From Pseudomonadota bacterium (lineage in GTDB: Bacteria; Desulfobacterota; JADFVX01), in assembly GCA_015222755.1 (NCBI GenBank), contig JADFVX010000004.1:1-15202 (forward strand): a stretch of DNA of 15,202 nucleotides, read 5' to 3'. The notes under the pieces are model-generated. The model had not been told where the DNA came from and searched no databases. It was given only the letters and a program-made list of their open reading frames with translations. A program made the position numbers and the translations under genes. Numbering within the stretch: position 1 is the stretch's first letter; the number at the start of each line of letters is the position of its first letter. Below, piece by piece: positions 7,477 through 14,271 of the stretch.

Positions 7477-9036
7477 ATGGCAAAAATCAGCCAGGCACTG
7501 ATAAGCGTTTCAGACAAAACCGGTATAATCGAGTTAGCCGAAAAGTTAAAGAGTTTCGGTGTTCGTATACTTTCCACAGGCGGTACGGCAAAGCTTCTTC
7601 AGGAAAAAGGTATAGAGGTAACTGAGGTCGCCGACTACACGGGCTTCCCTGAGATGCTTGACGGCAGGGTAAAGACGCTTCACCCGAAGGTACATGGCGG
7701 GCTGCTTGGGCAAAGGGGTAATTCCGCTCATGTGAAGAAGATGAAGGAACACAATATCGACCCCATAGATATGGTAGTTGTAAATCTATACCCCTTTGAG
7801 GCGACAGTGGCAAAACCGGACTGCAGCCTTGAAGATGCAATAGAGAATATAGATATAGGCGGGCCTACAATGCTGCGCTCCGCTGCCAAAAACCACAGAG
7901 ATGTGACGGTTATTGTAGATGCCGGTGACTATGAAAAGATTATGGCCGAGATGGATAAGAGTGGCGGTGAGCTCTCCTATGACACAAACTATTGCCTGGC
8001 AAAAAAGGTCTTTCAGCATACTGCAAGGTATGATGGCGCCATCACCAACTACCTGACCTCACTCGATGGAGAGAATAAGCAGGAATACCCCGCTGTACTT
8101 ACAGTCCAGTATGAGAAGATGCAGGACATGCGCTACGGTGAAAACCCGCACCAGACGGCTGCCTTCTACCGTGAGCTTATAAATGATGAACCTTCCATTT
8201 CTAATGCCGTGCAGTTGCAGGGAAAGGAACTGTCCTTCAATAATATAGCCGACCTCAACTCAGCTATTGAACTGGTAAAGGAGTTTGAAGAGACCTGCGC
8301 TATTATAATAAAGCACAACAATGCATGTGGCGTTGCTGTCGATGCAGACTCTCTTGCCGAGGCGTATAGAAAGGCAAGGGCCTGCGACCCCGTATCTGCC
8401 TTTGGAGGGGTAATAGGCTTTAACCGCGTAGTGGATAAGGAGACGGCGGAAGAGATCACCTCCACCTTCGTTGAGGCCGTTATTGCGCCAGGATTTGATG
8501 AGGACGCCCTTGCCGTTTTCGGGGAGAAAAAGAATGTCCGTCTTCTTAAGACCCCTGAGCTGGCCGGTTTTGAGCAGTGTGGCTACGACATGAAAAAGGT
8601 AACAGGCGGCCTGCTTGTCCAGAGCCGTGATCTTGCCAGGATCGACGTCAGTGAGCTTAAGGTCGTTTCAAAAAAACAGCCTACCGAAGATGAACTCAAA
8701 GCCATGGCCTTTGCATGGAAGGTCTGCAAACATGTAAAATCAAACGCCATAATCTACGCGCATCCCGACAGGACTGTTGGAGTAGGCGCCGGACAGATGA
8801 GCCGTGTTGATTCGTCGAAGATTGCCATACTAAAGGCGCAGTCGCCTGTTACTGGAACGGTAATGGCCTCCGATGCCTTCTTCCCCTTCCGTGATGGAAT
8901 CGATGCCGCTGCGGAAGCAGGTGCCGTAGCCGTTATCCAGCCGGGCGGTTCTATCCGGGATGAAGAGGTCATAGCTGCTGCCGATGAGCATGGCATGGCC
9001 ATGGTCTTCACCGGGATCAGGCATTTTAAGCATTGA
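7477..9036 (+). CDS. purH: bifunctional AICAR formyltransferase / IMP cyclohydrolase
   Basis: A 519-residue protein, full length for PurH. It catalyses the last two steps of purine synthesis: formylation of AICAR with 10-formyl-tetrahydrofolate, then ring closure to IMP. The N-terminal cyclohydrolase (about 1-195) opens with ALISVSDKTGI and has STGGTAKLL and GRVKTLHPKVHGG. The transformylase part carries the catalytic Lys279-His280 pair in IKHNNACG, then DPVSAFGG and the C-terminal SDAFFPFRDGID, AVIQPGGSIRDEEVI and a final FTGIRHFKH. It is cytoplasmic. GGAGGT 6 bases upstream fixes the start. No other purine gene is adjacent. It is followed by a repeat element rather than a co-transcribed partner. 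Confidence 0.98.
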   Translation: MAKISQALISVSDKTGIIELAEKLKSFGVRILSTGGTAKLLQEKGIEVTEVADYTGFPEMLDGRVKTLHPKVHGGLLGQRGNSAHVKKMKEHNIDPIDMVVVNLYPFEATVAKPDCSLEDAIENIDIGGPTMLRSAAKNHRDVTVIVDAGDYEKIMAEMDKSGGELSYDTNYCLAKKVFQHTARYDGAITNYLTSLDGENKQEYPAVLTVQYEKMQDMRYGENPHQTAAFYRELINDEPSISNAVQLQGKELSFNNIADLNSAIELVKEFEETCAIIIKHNNACGVAVDADSLAEAYRKARACDPVSAFGGVIGFNRVVDKETAEEITSTFVEAVIAPGFDEDALAVFGEKKNVRLLKTPELAGFEQCGYDMKKVTGGLLVQSRDLARIDVSELKVVSKKQPTEDELKAMAFAWKVCKHVKSNAIIYAHPDRTVGVGAGQMSRVDSSKIAILKAQSPVTGTVMASDAFFPFRDGIDAAAEAGAVAVIQPGGSIRDEEVIAAADEHGMAMVFTGIRHFKH

Positions 9037-9046
9037 TAGTAAAATA

Positions 9047-9210
9047 TTGACACGGATTAACACTGATATATTATGATTTTCTAATACCATCTCCTCCCCC
9101 TTGAGGGGGGAGGATTAAGGTGGGGGTGATATTGTTTATGCCCCCTCACCCTAACCCTCTCCCGCTGGGGGAGAGGGGAATAATAAAAGATCTGTGCAAA
9201 TCAGTGTCAG
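9047..9210. repeat. nested inverted-repeat element with TIR-like ends (MITE-like)
   Basis: Two 21-base arms, 9047-9067 and 9190-9210, are imperfect inverted copies of each other (16 of 21 positions match by eye) and carry the pattern TGACAC-n-GATT-nn-CAC-n-GAT. They enclose a GC-rich palindromic core (9091-9180). The whole lies between purH and apgM and has no coding potential. Arms plus a palindromic core are the form of a miniature inverted-repeat element; I cannot identify target-site duplications with confidence. The right arm ends 11 bases before the apgM Shine-Dalgarno, so the element probably lies in the apgM leader or promoter region. Confidence 0.6.
9091..9180. repeat. head-to-head CTCACCCTAACCCTCTCCC-type palindromic repeat pair
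   Basis: Two related units face each other. The right unit (9141-9180) contains CCCCTCACCCTAACCCTC and its own stem CTCTCCC/GGGAGAG. The left unit (9091-9130) is a diverged inverted copy, with the stem CTCCTCCCCC/GGGGGGAG and AAGGTGGGGGTGA. Each folds alone, and the two can also pair with each other. This word is one of the commonest dispersed extragenic palindromes in bacterial genomes (recalled, not searched). It could stop transcription leaving purH, but no run of T follows. Confidence 0.7.
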
Positions 9211-9231
9211 ATTTTATAACAGGGGGTTGAT

Positions 9232-10431
9232 GTGAAATATGTAGTATTGCTCGGTGATGGGATGAGCGACCACCCAATTGAGTCGCTTGGGGGGAAGACT
9301 CCCTTGGAGTGTGCAAAAACGCCCAATATGGACTTTATGGCCAGTAATGGGCTCATTGGTCAGGTTCAGACCATTCCCGAGGGTTTTCCGCCCGGCAGCG
9401 ATGTGGCCAACCTGAGTGTTTTCGGCTATGAAATAGTGAAATATTACACGGGCCGCTCCCCGCTGGAGGCTGCCAGTATGGGCGTTGCCCTGGGCCCTGA
9501 AGATGTGGCATACCGCTGCAACTTTGTTACCCTTTCCGAAGGTATGGGCGGCCTCATAATGGAAGATTTCAGTGGAGGACATATCTCCACTGAAGAGGCT
9601 GCGGAACTTATAGCCGAACTTCAGGCCTCTCTTGGCAATGATGAATTTGAATTTCACCCAGGCGTAAGCTACAGGCACCTTCTTGTCTGGAAGGGCGGTC
9701 GGGACCGCCTGGAAACTACACCTCCCCACGATATATCCGACCGTCTTGTTACGCCGCATTTTCCAAAGGGAGATGGTGCCGATGCACTCTGTTCGCTTAT
9801 GCAGCGCTCAAGGGCTATCCTTGAAAACAGTGCCGTCAACAAGAGGCGGGTCGCAGATGGAAAGAAGCCGGCCAATTCGATCTGGCTATGGGGTCAGGGC
9901 AAGGCGCCGAAGATGCCCGATTATAAGAGCCGTTATGGCCTGACGGGGGCGGTGATATCCGCAGTAGACCTCCTGAAGGGAATAGGGGTCTATGCCGGGC
10001 TGGATATTATAGATGTGCCGGGCGCCACGGGTTACATCGATACCAACTATGTGGGCAAGGCAGAATATGCCCTTAAAGCCCTTGAGACAAGGGATTACGT
10101 CTACCTTCACGTAGAGGCGCCCGATGAGGCGGCCCACAGCGGCAGTCTTGAAAACAAGATAAAGGCCATAGAAGATTTTGATGAGAAGGTCGTGGGGACA
10201 GTGCTTGAGGGCATAAAGCGCTTTGGGGACTACAGGCTGATAGTCCTGCCTGATCACGCTACTCCAGTAGACACAAAGACCCACGCCTCTGATCCTGTAC
10301 CCTTTGCCATATATCCCTCACCTGCCGGAGACGCTGCTCCCTCCGGCAATGCTTACAATGAAAAGGCGGCCAGAGAGGCTTCCCTCCTCATTGGGGACGG
10401 TCCTTCATTGATGAAACTTTTTTTGAAATAA
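9232..10431 (+). CDS. apgM: cofactor-independent phosphoglycerate mutase, archaeal type
   Basis: A 399-residue member of the ApgM group of the alkaline phosphatase superfamily. It interconverts 3- and 2-phosphoglycerate using two divalent metals and no 2,3-bisphosphoglycerate. Visible motifs: VVLLGDGMSD with metal ligand Asp9; PGSDVANLSVFGY with the probable phospho-serine Ser56; APDEAAHSG (Asp298, His302); and LPDHATPVDTKTH (Asp341, His342). The start is GTG, supported by AGGGGG at 9221-9226. The protein is much shorter than the E. coli GpmI type (about 510 residues) and matches the archaeal/deltaproteobacterial length. glpX follows after 12 bases, so the two form an operon. The promoter is not clear because the inverted-repeat element occupies the upstream region. 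Confidence 0.93.
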   Translation: MKYVVLLGDGMSDHPIESLGGKTPLECAKTPNMDFMASNGLIGQVQTIPEGFPPGSDVANLSVFGYEIVKYYTGRSPLEAASMGVALGPEDVAYRCNFVTLSEGMGGLIMEDFSGGHISTEEAAELIAELQASLGNDEFEFHPGVSYRHLLVWKGGRDRLETTPPHDISDRLVTPHFPKGDGADALCSLMQRSRAILENSAVNKRRVADGKKPANSIWLWGQGKAPKMPDYKSRYGLTGAVISAVDLLKGIGVYAGLDIIDVPGATGYIDTNYVGKAEYALKALETRDYVYLHVEAPDEAAHSGSLENKIKAIEDFDEKVVGTVLEGIKRFGDYRLIVLPDHATPVDTKTHASDPVPFAIYPSPAGDAAPSGNAYNEKAAREASLLIGDGPSLMKLFLK

Positions 10432-10443
10432 AAGGAGAGGCAG

Positions 10444-11397
10444 ATGGACAGGAACCTGGCACTGGAGGCGGTGAGAGTAACAGAGGCGGCGGCGCTGGCA
10501 AGCGCAAGGCTTATGGGGAGGGGAGATGAGAAAGCGGCAGACCAGGCGGCGGTAGATGCTATGCGCCGGGCCTTTGATGCGCTGCCCTTTGCCGGACGCG
10601 TTGTGATCGGAGAAGGAGAGAGGGATGAAGCTCCCATGCTTTATATCGGTGAAGAGGTCGGTTGTGCCGATTCGCCACGTATAGATATCGCCCTCGACCC
10701 GCTTGAGGGGACAACTATTTGTGCCACTGGAGGCCCCAATGCCCTTTCTGTAATTGCCTTGGCAGAGGAAGGGAAATTCCTCCATGCGCCGGACACGTAT
10801 ATGGAGAAGATTGCCGTAGGGCCTCAGGCAAAGGGGGCTATAGATATAGATGCCAGTGTTATGGATAACCTGAAGGCCGTTGCAAAGGCCAAAGGAGTTG
10901 ATGTTGCCGAGCTGACTGCCATAGTACTGGATCGGCCAAGGCATGAGAATATTATCCGTGAGATCCGCGAGTGTGGCGCAAAGGTAAAACTTATAGGTGA
11001 CGGTGATGTGTCTGCAGCCATTGCGACCTGCAAGGAGGATTCCGGTGTCGATATCCTTATCGGTACAGGCGGTGCTCCCGAGGGGGTCATAGCGGCAGCG
11101 GCGCTCCGCTGTATCGGTGGAGACATGCAGGGACGCCTCAAGCCCAGGAATAATGAAGAGATAGCAAGGGCGACAGAGATGGGCATTGAAGATATCAACC
11201 GTGTCTTTGCAATCGACGAGCTTGCCGGGGGGGATGTCATGTTTGCAGCTACCGGCGTTACAGACGGGGACTACCTTAAAGGTGTCCGTTTTTTCAAAGG
11301 GGGCGCAGAGACGCATTCCGTTGTTATGCGTTCGCGTTCTAAGACGATACGCTATATTGAGGCGACCCATCACTTTGAGTACAAGCCGGTTTACTGA
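10444..11397 (+). CDS. glpX: class II fructose-1,6-bisphosphatase
   Basis: A 317-residue GlpX. It hydrolyses fructose-1,6-bisphosphate to fructose-6-phosphate, the committing step of gluconeogenesis. The metal ligands fall at the same numbers as in E. coli GlpX: Asp33, Glu57 (VIGEGERDEAPMLYIG), Asp85 and Glu88 (IALDPLEGTT), and Glu213 (GTGGAPEGV); Thr90 is also kept. AAAGGAGAGG a few bases upstream fixes the ATG. With apgM 12 bases ahead, the pair would be made together and serve the trunk of central carbon metabolism. In some organisms this enzyme also acts on sedoheptulose-1,7-bisphosphate; nothing in the window shows that here. No clear terminator follows. Confidence 0.96.
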   Translation: MDRNLALEAVRVTEAAALASARLMGRGDEKAADQAAVDAMRRAFDALPFAGRVVIGEGERDEAPMLYIGEEVGCADSPRIDIALDPLEGTTICATGGPNALSVIALAEEGKFLHAPDTYMEKIAVGPQAKGAIDIDASVMDNLKAVAKAKGVDVAELTAIVLDRPRHENIIREIRECGAKVKLIGDGDVSAAIATCKEDSGVDILIGTGGAPEGVIAAAALRCIGGDMQGRLKPRNNEEIARATEMGIEDINRVFAIDELAGGDVMFAATGVTDGDYLKGVRFFKGGAETHSVVMRSRSKTIRYIEATHHFEYKPVY

Positions 11398-11481
11398 GGG
11401 CTGTATAGTTCTTTAGTACTAGTCCTTGTTGGAAAAAATAGTACCTAGGATGTATTGCGTTGCAGCGCCCGTTCATTTTTC

Positions 11482-11510
11482 TTGACAAGTGTATTAAGGA
11501 GAAATAGAAT
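11482..11510 (+). promoter_or_regulatory. strong sigma70-type promoter of the cytochrome cd1 gene
   Basis: TTGACA at 11482-11487, a 17-base spacer and TAGAAT at 11505-11510. Transcription would start near 11517 and give a leader of about 139 bases before the ATG at 11656. The -35 is preceded by T-rich sequence. A full FNR/DNR palindrome is not present: TTGAC occurs, but its partner half-site does not. Confidence 0.8.
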
Positions 11511-11596
11511 CTCCGCACCACAGTTTTTATAGATAGATTTTAACAAAACCTTAATGAGTTTTAAATTTAAGGGAAGGAGGAGATAGGAGGATTTTT

Positions 11597-11656
11597 TTGA
11601 GGTTTGTTTTTTGTTTTTTAAGTTCAATAATTAATAATGAAGGAGGAAAGTGGTAA
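11597..11656 (+). CDS. possible 19-residue leader peptide overlapping the nirS start
   Basis: The nirS leader contains a purine-rich run with AGGAGG at 11585-11590, 6 bases before a TTG at 11597. The frame is open for 19 codons and ends at a TAA (11654-11656) that shares its last base with the nirS ATG, an arrangement typical of translational coupling. The peptide would be hydrophobic and Phe-rich at the start and end in EGGKW. The real nirS Shine-Dalgarno (AGGAGG, 11641-11646) lies inside this frame. It may equally be an untranslated leader; the TTG start and low complexity keep confidence low. Confidence 0.22.
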   Translation: MRFVFCFLSSIINNEGGKW

Positions 11657-13257
11657 TGACAAAGCGTATTTTTAGTTTAATGGTATCAATGCTGGTTGTT
11701 GTTGGAACAGTCGGTTATTCAGCAGCTCTGGAGTCTGTTCCTAAGCTAAGCAAAGGGGACATGGTAAAGGCTGGAGATCTCTACTTTGACCGCTGTTCAG
11801 GTTGTCACGGAGCGCTCAGGCAGGGTGCAACCGGGCCGAATATCGCCCCTGAAAAGACACTGAAAAAGACTCTGAAGAAGCTCGAAGGTATCATCTACAA
11901 TGGTACAGACGGCGGTATGCCTGGATGGGGTAAGGCCGGTTTTATGACAAAGGCTGAAACCACTCTTATGGCGAAATTCATCCAGAACACGCCACCTGAG
12001 CCACCACAGTGGGGCATGAAGGAGATCAAGAAGTCCTGGAAGGTTCATGTCCCTGTTGCTGACAGACCTAAAAAGTCTCAGAACAAGGGTTGGGAGAACT
12101 TCTTCGGTGTTATCCAGAGAGACGCAGGTAAGGTCTCTATCATCGACGGTGACAGCAAGAAGATACTTGTAACGCTTGATTCAGGTTTTGCAGTTCATAT
12201 CCTGAGAACTTCTGCTTCCGGTCGTTATATGTACTCCATAGGACGTGACGGTAAGGTGACAATGATGGACCTCTGGTCTAATCCTATTAAGCTCGTTGCC
12301 GAGCTCAAGACCGGTATCGACGCAAGGTCTATAGATACCAGTAAATACAAGGGCAAGAAGGGTAACTTCATGGACAAGTATGCCATCGTTGGTAACTACT
12401 GGCCTCCTCACTATGTCATCATGAGAGGTGATACCCTTGAGCCGATGAAGGTTGTTAGCTCTGCCAGCTACACATACGATACTAACAAGTTCATGCAAGA
12501 GACCAGGGTTGCAGCCATCGTTGCATCTCATCATGCGCCTGAGTGGGTTCTTACCTACAAAGAGGCCGGCATCGTAAACCTCGTTGACTACAGCAAGATC
12601 GAAGAAGGTACCGTAATAGAGACCAAGATCAACGCTGAAAGGTTCCTGCATGACGGTGGTTGGGACTCAACAAAGAGGTACTTCCTCGTTGCTGCAAACA
12701 TGAGGGACACCATCTCCGTAATCGATACTGTTGATAGGAAGCTTGTTGCCAACATCGAAGTTGGAACCAAGCCTCATCCAGGCCGTGGCGCTAACTGGAA
12801 GGACCCTGAGTTCGGTCCTGTATGGGCTACCGTTCATCTTGGAGAAGGTCTTGTTTCCATCATCGGAACAGACCCTAAGTCCAGGAAGTACAAGAAAAAT
12901 GCATGGAAGGTTGTAAGGGAGTGGAAGCTTGACGGAAACTCACTCTTTGTTAAGACGCATCCGAAGTCCAACCATGTCTACTGTGATAACACGATCAATC
13001 CTAACAAGAACAAGGTTATCACTGTATTCAACAGCAAGAAGCCTAACGATCCTCCTGTTGAACTTACCTTCGAAAAGGTTGTAGTTCACATGGAGTACAA
13101 CAAGAAGGGTGACGAAGTGTGGGTTTCTCTGTGGGACAAAGAAGGTGAGCTTGTTGTTATAGATGACAAGACCCTTAAAATCAAGGCCAGGATCAAAGGC
13201 CTTGTTTCTCCAACAGGCAAGTTCAATGTTTACAATACAACGCACGACGTTTACTAA
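11656..13257 (+). CDS. nirS: cytochrome cd1 nitrite reductase (NirS-like)
   Basis: A 533-residue secreted protein. The ATG at 11656 is preferred to GTG 11650 because AGGAGG (11641-11646) is 9 bases upstream. A signal peptide spans about 1-24. A cytochrome c domain follows, with CSGCH (Cys47, Cys50, His51), GATGPN and Met88 in GGMPGWG. The C-terminal eight-bladed heme d1 domain (about 125-533) has GMKEIKKSWKVHV, ASGRYMYSIGRDGKV, His292/His293 in ASHHAPEW, His332 in ERFLHDGGWD, PHPGRGAN, FGPVWAT, FVKTHPKS, and the ending SPTGKFNVYNTTHDVY. NirS reduces nitrite to NO in the periplasm. A segment VVHMEYNKKGDEVW differs from the VVQPEYNK form I recall for classical NirS and looks NirF/NirN-like. About 25 of 32 Ile codons are ATC and only about 5 ATA, unlike neighbours, which suggests high expression. 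NirN is the main alternative. Confidence 0.9.
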   Translation: MTKRIFSLMVSMLVVVGTVGYSAALESVPKLSKGDMVKAGDLYFDRCSGCHGALRQGATGPNIAPEKTLKKTLKKLEGIIYNGTDGGMPGWGKAGFMTKAETTLMAKFIQNTPPEPPQWGMKEIKKSWKVHVPVADRPKKSQNKGWENFFGVIQRDAGKVSIIDGDSKKILVTLDSGFAVHILRTSASGRYMYSIGRDGKVTMMDLWSNPIKLVAELKTGIDARSIDTSKYKGKKGNFMDKYAIVGNYWPPHYVIMRGDTLEPMKVVSSASYTYDTNKFMQETRVAAIVASHHAPEWVLTYKEAGIVNLVDYSKIEEGTVIETKINAERFLHDGGWDSTKRYFLVAANMRDTISVIDTVDRKLVANIEVGTKPHPGRGANWKDPEFGPVWATVHLGEGLVSIIGTDPKSRKYKKNAWKVVREWKLDGNSLFVKTHPKSNHVYCDNTINPNKNKVITVFNSKKPNDPPVELTFEKVVVHMEYNKKGDEVWVSLWDKEGELVVIDDKTLKIKARIKGLVSPTGKFNVYNTTHDVY

Positions 13258-13276
13258 TTAATTAGGTAATATTTCA

Positions 13277-13307
13277 GGGGGATGGGCAAGCTCATCCCCC
13301 TTTTTTT
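13277..13307 (+). terminator. intrinsic terminator after nirS
   Basis: GGGGGATG pairs with CATCCCCC through a short stem extension (one G-T pair) around a four-base loop, and is followed directly by seven T. This is a textbook Rho-independent terminator 20 bases after the nirS stop. It makes nirS a single-gene transcript and implies separate transcription of the ferredoxin cluster. Confidence 0.95.
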
Positions 13308-13326
13308 ACCTGGATTATTATGAATT

Positions 13327-13368
13327 TATAACAAACTGTTTAAAATGTTTTTTGAATTATTTGTTATA
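13327..13368. promoter_or_regulatory. perfect 9-bp inverted repeat upstream of the FeS gene
   Basis: TATAACAAA (13327-13335) and TTTGTTATA (13360-13368) are exact inverted copies separated by 24 bases, 44 bases before the FeS gene. The half-sites are 33 bp centre to centre, about three DNA turns, so a dimeric or looping regulator could bind both on one face. A weak promoter (TTGTTA at 13361-13366, TATAGA at 13382-13387, 15-base spacer) overlaps the right half. AT-rich sequence makes chance occurrence possible. Confidence 0.4.
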
Positions 13369-13411
13369 GCTTCATCATCACTATAGACAAGTAAATATAG
13401 GAGTATTAAAT

Positions 13412-14257
13412 ATGTCAGAAAAGCATCAACGTTCCTATGGTCTACAGGCACCACCCAGTCTTGGCGTAAAGGGCAAGAAGAGGTACGGGATGATCATGGA
13501 CCTCAGGAAGTGTACCGGAGGCGGGGCCTGTACTATGGCATGCAAGGAGGAGTTCGGTGTTCCCCTTGGAGTGACACGAATGTGGATGAAAGAGGAAAAC
13601 CGTGGGACATACCCCAATACGTCCAAGGTGGTTATGCCTGCAACCTGCAACCAGTGTGACTATCCGATTTGTGTAAGGAACTGCCCTACGGGAGCTACTT
13701 ATAAGCACCCCGATGGATTTGTTCTTCAGCGATATAACACATGCATAGGCTGTAGGACCTGCGCAATTGCCTGTCCCTACAATGCCCGTCATTTTCTGCC
13801 TCAACACAGAAGCAATCCGGATCAGCCTACTCAGGTGGTTGACAAGTGTTCCTTCTGTATTCACAGGGTTACCAGGGGTCAGCAACCCGCATGCGTTGAG
13901 GCCTGCACTGCTCGCGCCATAATATTCGGAGATCTTAATGACCCCGAGAGCGAGATCTCAAAGGTCCTTGCCAAGGAGAGGGTTACTGTTCTACGTCCTG
14001 AGATGGGCACTTCTCCACAAGTCTATTACATAGGGCTGGAGCAGGGGGGTGTTGCAGATCCCATCTCCTGCTACAGTGACAGGAGCGATCAAATGAAGTC
14101 CGAGTTTGATGACTATAAAAGGAACCATCCGGGACTTCAGTTCGGTGATATCCTCGAAAGCGAGACCTCTCCCCTGAAATTTTCAGGGCAGATTGTCGGC
14201 CATATGAAAGACTTTATCGTGGATATTTTTGTAAAGCTTGGTATTGTTAAACATTAA
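13412..14257 (+). CDS. 4Fe-4S ferredoxin-type electron-transfer subunit (NrfC/PsrB-like)
   Basis: A 281-residue protein of the four-cluster ferredoxin family that links NrfD-type membrane subunits to a catalytic partner. Cysteine motifs in order: Cys34, Cys40, Cys44 (RKCTGGGACTMAC); Cys79, 82, 87, 91 (CNQCDYPICVRNC); Cys111, 114, 117, 121 (CIGCRTCAIAC); Cys146, 149, 161, 165 (CSFC-x11-CVEAC). In the first motif the expected second Cys is Gly37 (codon GGC, one base from TGC), giving 15 of 16 ligands. There is no Tat or Sec signal, so export would need a partner carrying one, or the subunit is cytoplasmic. The C-terminal 80 residues lack Cys. AGGAG at 13399-13403 fixes the start. A GAF gene and an NrfD gene follow in the same tight cluster. 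Confidence 0.9.
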   Translation: MSEKHQRSYGLQAPPSLGVKGKKRYGMIMDLRKCTGGGACTMACKEEFGVPLGVTRMWMKEENRGTYPNTSKVVMPATCNQCDYPICVRNCPTGATYKHPDGFVLQRYNTCIGCRTCAIACPYNARHFLPQHRSNPDQPTQVVDKCSFCIHRVTRGQQPACVEACTARAIIFGDLNDPESEISKVLAKERVTVLRPEMGTSPQVYYIGLEQGGVADPISCYSDRSDQMKSEFDDYKRNHPGLQFGDILESETSPLKFSGQIVGHMKDFIVDIFVKLGIVKH

Positions 14258-14271
14258 GTCGGGGGTTGACA

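Noticed and set aside
9047..9077. Promoter for apgM using TTGACA at 9047 and TATGAT at 9072
   Set aside because: The spacer is 19 bases and the TTGACA belongs to the left arm of the inverted-repeat element; it would also leave a leader of about 150 bases full of stable hairpins.
11482..11500. FNR/DNR-like site (TTGAC half-site) at the nirS promoter
   Set aside because: Only one half matches; the second half (GTATT) does not fit, and the TTGACA is better explained as the -35 box.
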